Notes under the pieces: generated by a model
The model's database searches: none
What the model was told of the DNA's origin: nothing
What the model saw: the letters and a program-made list of their open reading frames with translations, nothing else
NCBI GenBank assembly: GCA_900617975.1
Contig: UZAE01000939.1
Location: 1-16,586 of the forward strand
Direction of reading: 5' to 3'
Length of the DNA stretch: 16,586 nt
Source: Rodentolepis nana
Lineage: Eukaryota > Platyhelminthes > Cestoda > Cyclophyllidea > Hymenolepididae
Translations under genes and position numbers: made by a program
In this document: positions 15,931 to 16,586 of the stretch, piece by piece
Layout: every line of letters begins with the position of its first letter
Position numbering within the stretch: position 1 is the first letter of the stretch

Positions 15931-16586
15931 TGATATGATTGATGACTTCTTCCCAATAATCTCAGTTTGCACAGAGCAAATGCGTATATTACCATTAGGC
16001 GGTCCACTCGATAAAGTACGCATACAAAATTGAAGATCCATAGCACTACGACTTTATTTTCAATGACAGTAGTAGCATTAGAAAGTGCAACAAGCAGACT
16101 AGGTTAGCGTTACTTACATACATTTACTTCAGCACAGTTATTATAATGTGATAATAGTTTGGCAATGTGTGTGTTTATGTGCAACACTTCCAGTTCGCGT
16201 TGTTGGTCTTCTCCTTCTTCTTATTCTTCAAAGCGAAAACGAAAGAATGTACATGAGGGGGTGGGAGGGGGGGGGGACGTGGAGGTGGAGAGAGTTGGAG
16301 GACACGACCAAACCACAAATAAACACACATCAAACTAAAAAAAAGACATCTAGAAAGCGCAAGCAACAGATAGAAGTAGGCCAGACAAGTAGAGTTCAAA
16401 TGGAAGTTCATGAGAGAAAGGAGATCATAGGGTGACGATGAAGAATCACACACGATTCCAATTCCTGAAAGACATTATTCGAGAGGAAGAGACAGAGAGA
16501 AGAGATGCACATAGATTACATCATGGGTGAGGAGGCGCAAATGTGCTAATAAAATGAAAGCGAATGCAACCAACAAGGTCAAGTAC
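15931..16586. other. Right end of window, purine-rich low complexity, no gene seen
   Basis: Opposed ORFs at 16148-16453 arise from low-complexity sequence (G-runs, GA-rich and A-rich stretches) and neither starts at an ATG in good context. An AATAAA lies at 16549-16554. Confidence 0.5.
16257..16276 (+). repeat. G-rich tract, potential quadruplex
   Basis: GGGGG-T-GGG-A followed by ten G on the plus strand, enough for four G-tracts. Confidence 0.65.

Noticed and set aside
15657..16046. Overlapping ORFs on both strands
   Set aside because: They cover repeat copy 4 and its flank, with low-complexity Ser/Leu/Phe-rich or polar translations.
16148..16453. Opposed ~95-codon ORFs
   Set aside because: They arise from G-run, GA- and A-rich low-complexity sequence; the plus frame begins at GTG, and there are no domains.

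Overview
The window looks like nuclear DNA of a parasitic flatworm, most likely a tapeworm (Platyhelminthes, Cestoda). This is inferred from AT-rich, non-operonic DNA, spliceosomal introns with a bimodal size distribution (many of 38-77 nt beside others of 0.5-1.4 kb), and dispersed short repeats. The species cannot be fixed from sequence alone. There is no CRISPR array, rRNA gene or convincing tRNA gene, and nothing bacterial.

Layout: (1) 1-1021, a repeat-bounded element: a ~122-bp direct repeat at 1-122 and 901-1021 encloses ~0.8 kb of DNA without a convincing gene, like a small non-autonomous LTR-type element, cut by the window edge. (2) 1793-3834, minus strand: gene A, reconstructed here from splice sites as 11 exons (509 or 511 aa). 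All its introns are short. (3) 3835-5879, the divergent intergenic region of ~2 kb, holding two weak ORFs and G-rich tracts. (4) 5880-13783, plus strand: gene B, reconstructed as 11 secure exons plus one optional exon (516 or 554 aa). It ends in a hydrophobic segment placed directly at the C-terminus, so it should be a tail-anchored membrane protein. (5) 13784-16586, 3' flanking DNA with one ATG-started 93-codon ORF of doubtful status, a fourth copy of a dispersed repeat, and G- and GA-rich tracts.

Neither gene was recognised as a member of a named family. What stands out is shared architecture: every intron but one in the two genes lies in phase 0, so almost every internal exon is a multiple of three and can be skipped or included without changing frame. 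Gene B is also built as a series of exons that each carry one (acidic/Gly)-Ser-Pro motif, followed by an exon with a basic patch and then a separate membrane-anchor exon behind a GC-AG intron. Splicing could therefore tune the number of SP motifs and whether the protein is membrane-bound. The two genes are divergent neighbours, but the sequence does not show that they share a pathway.

Four diverged copies of a ~300-400 bp dispersed repeat are present: three in gene B introns (antisense to the gene if the AT-rich end is the 3' tail) and one downstream in the opposite orientation. All exon boundaries were deduced by eye from GT/GC-AG sites and frame continuity. They need RNA evidence.
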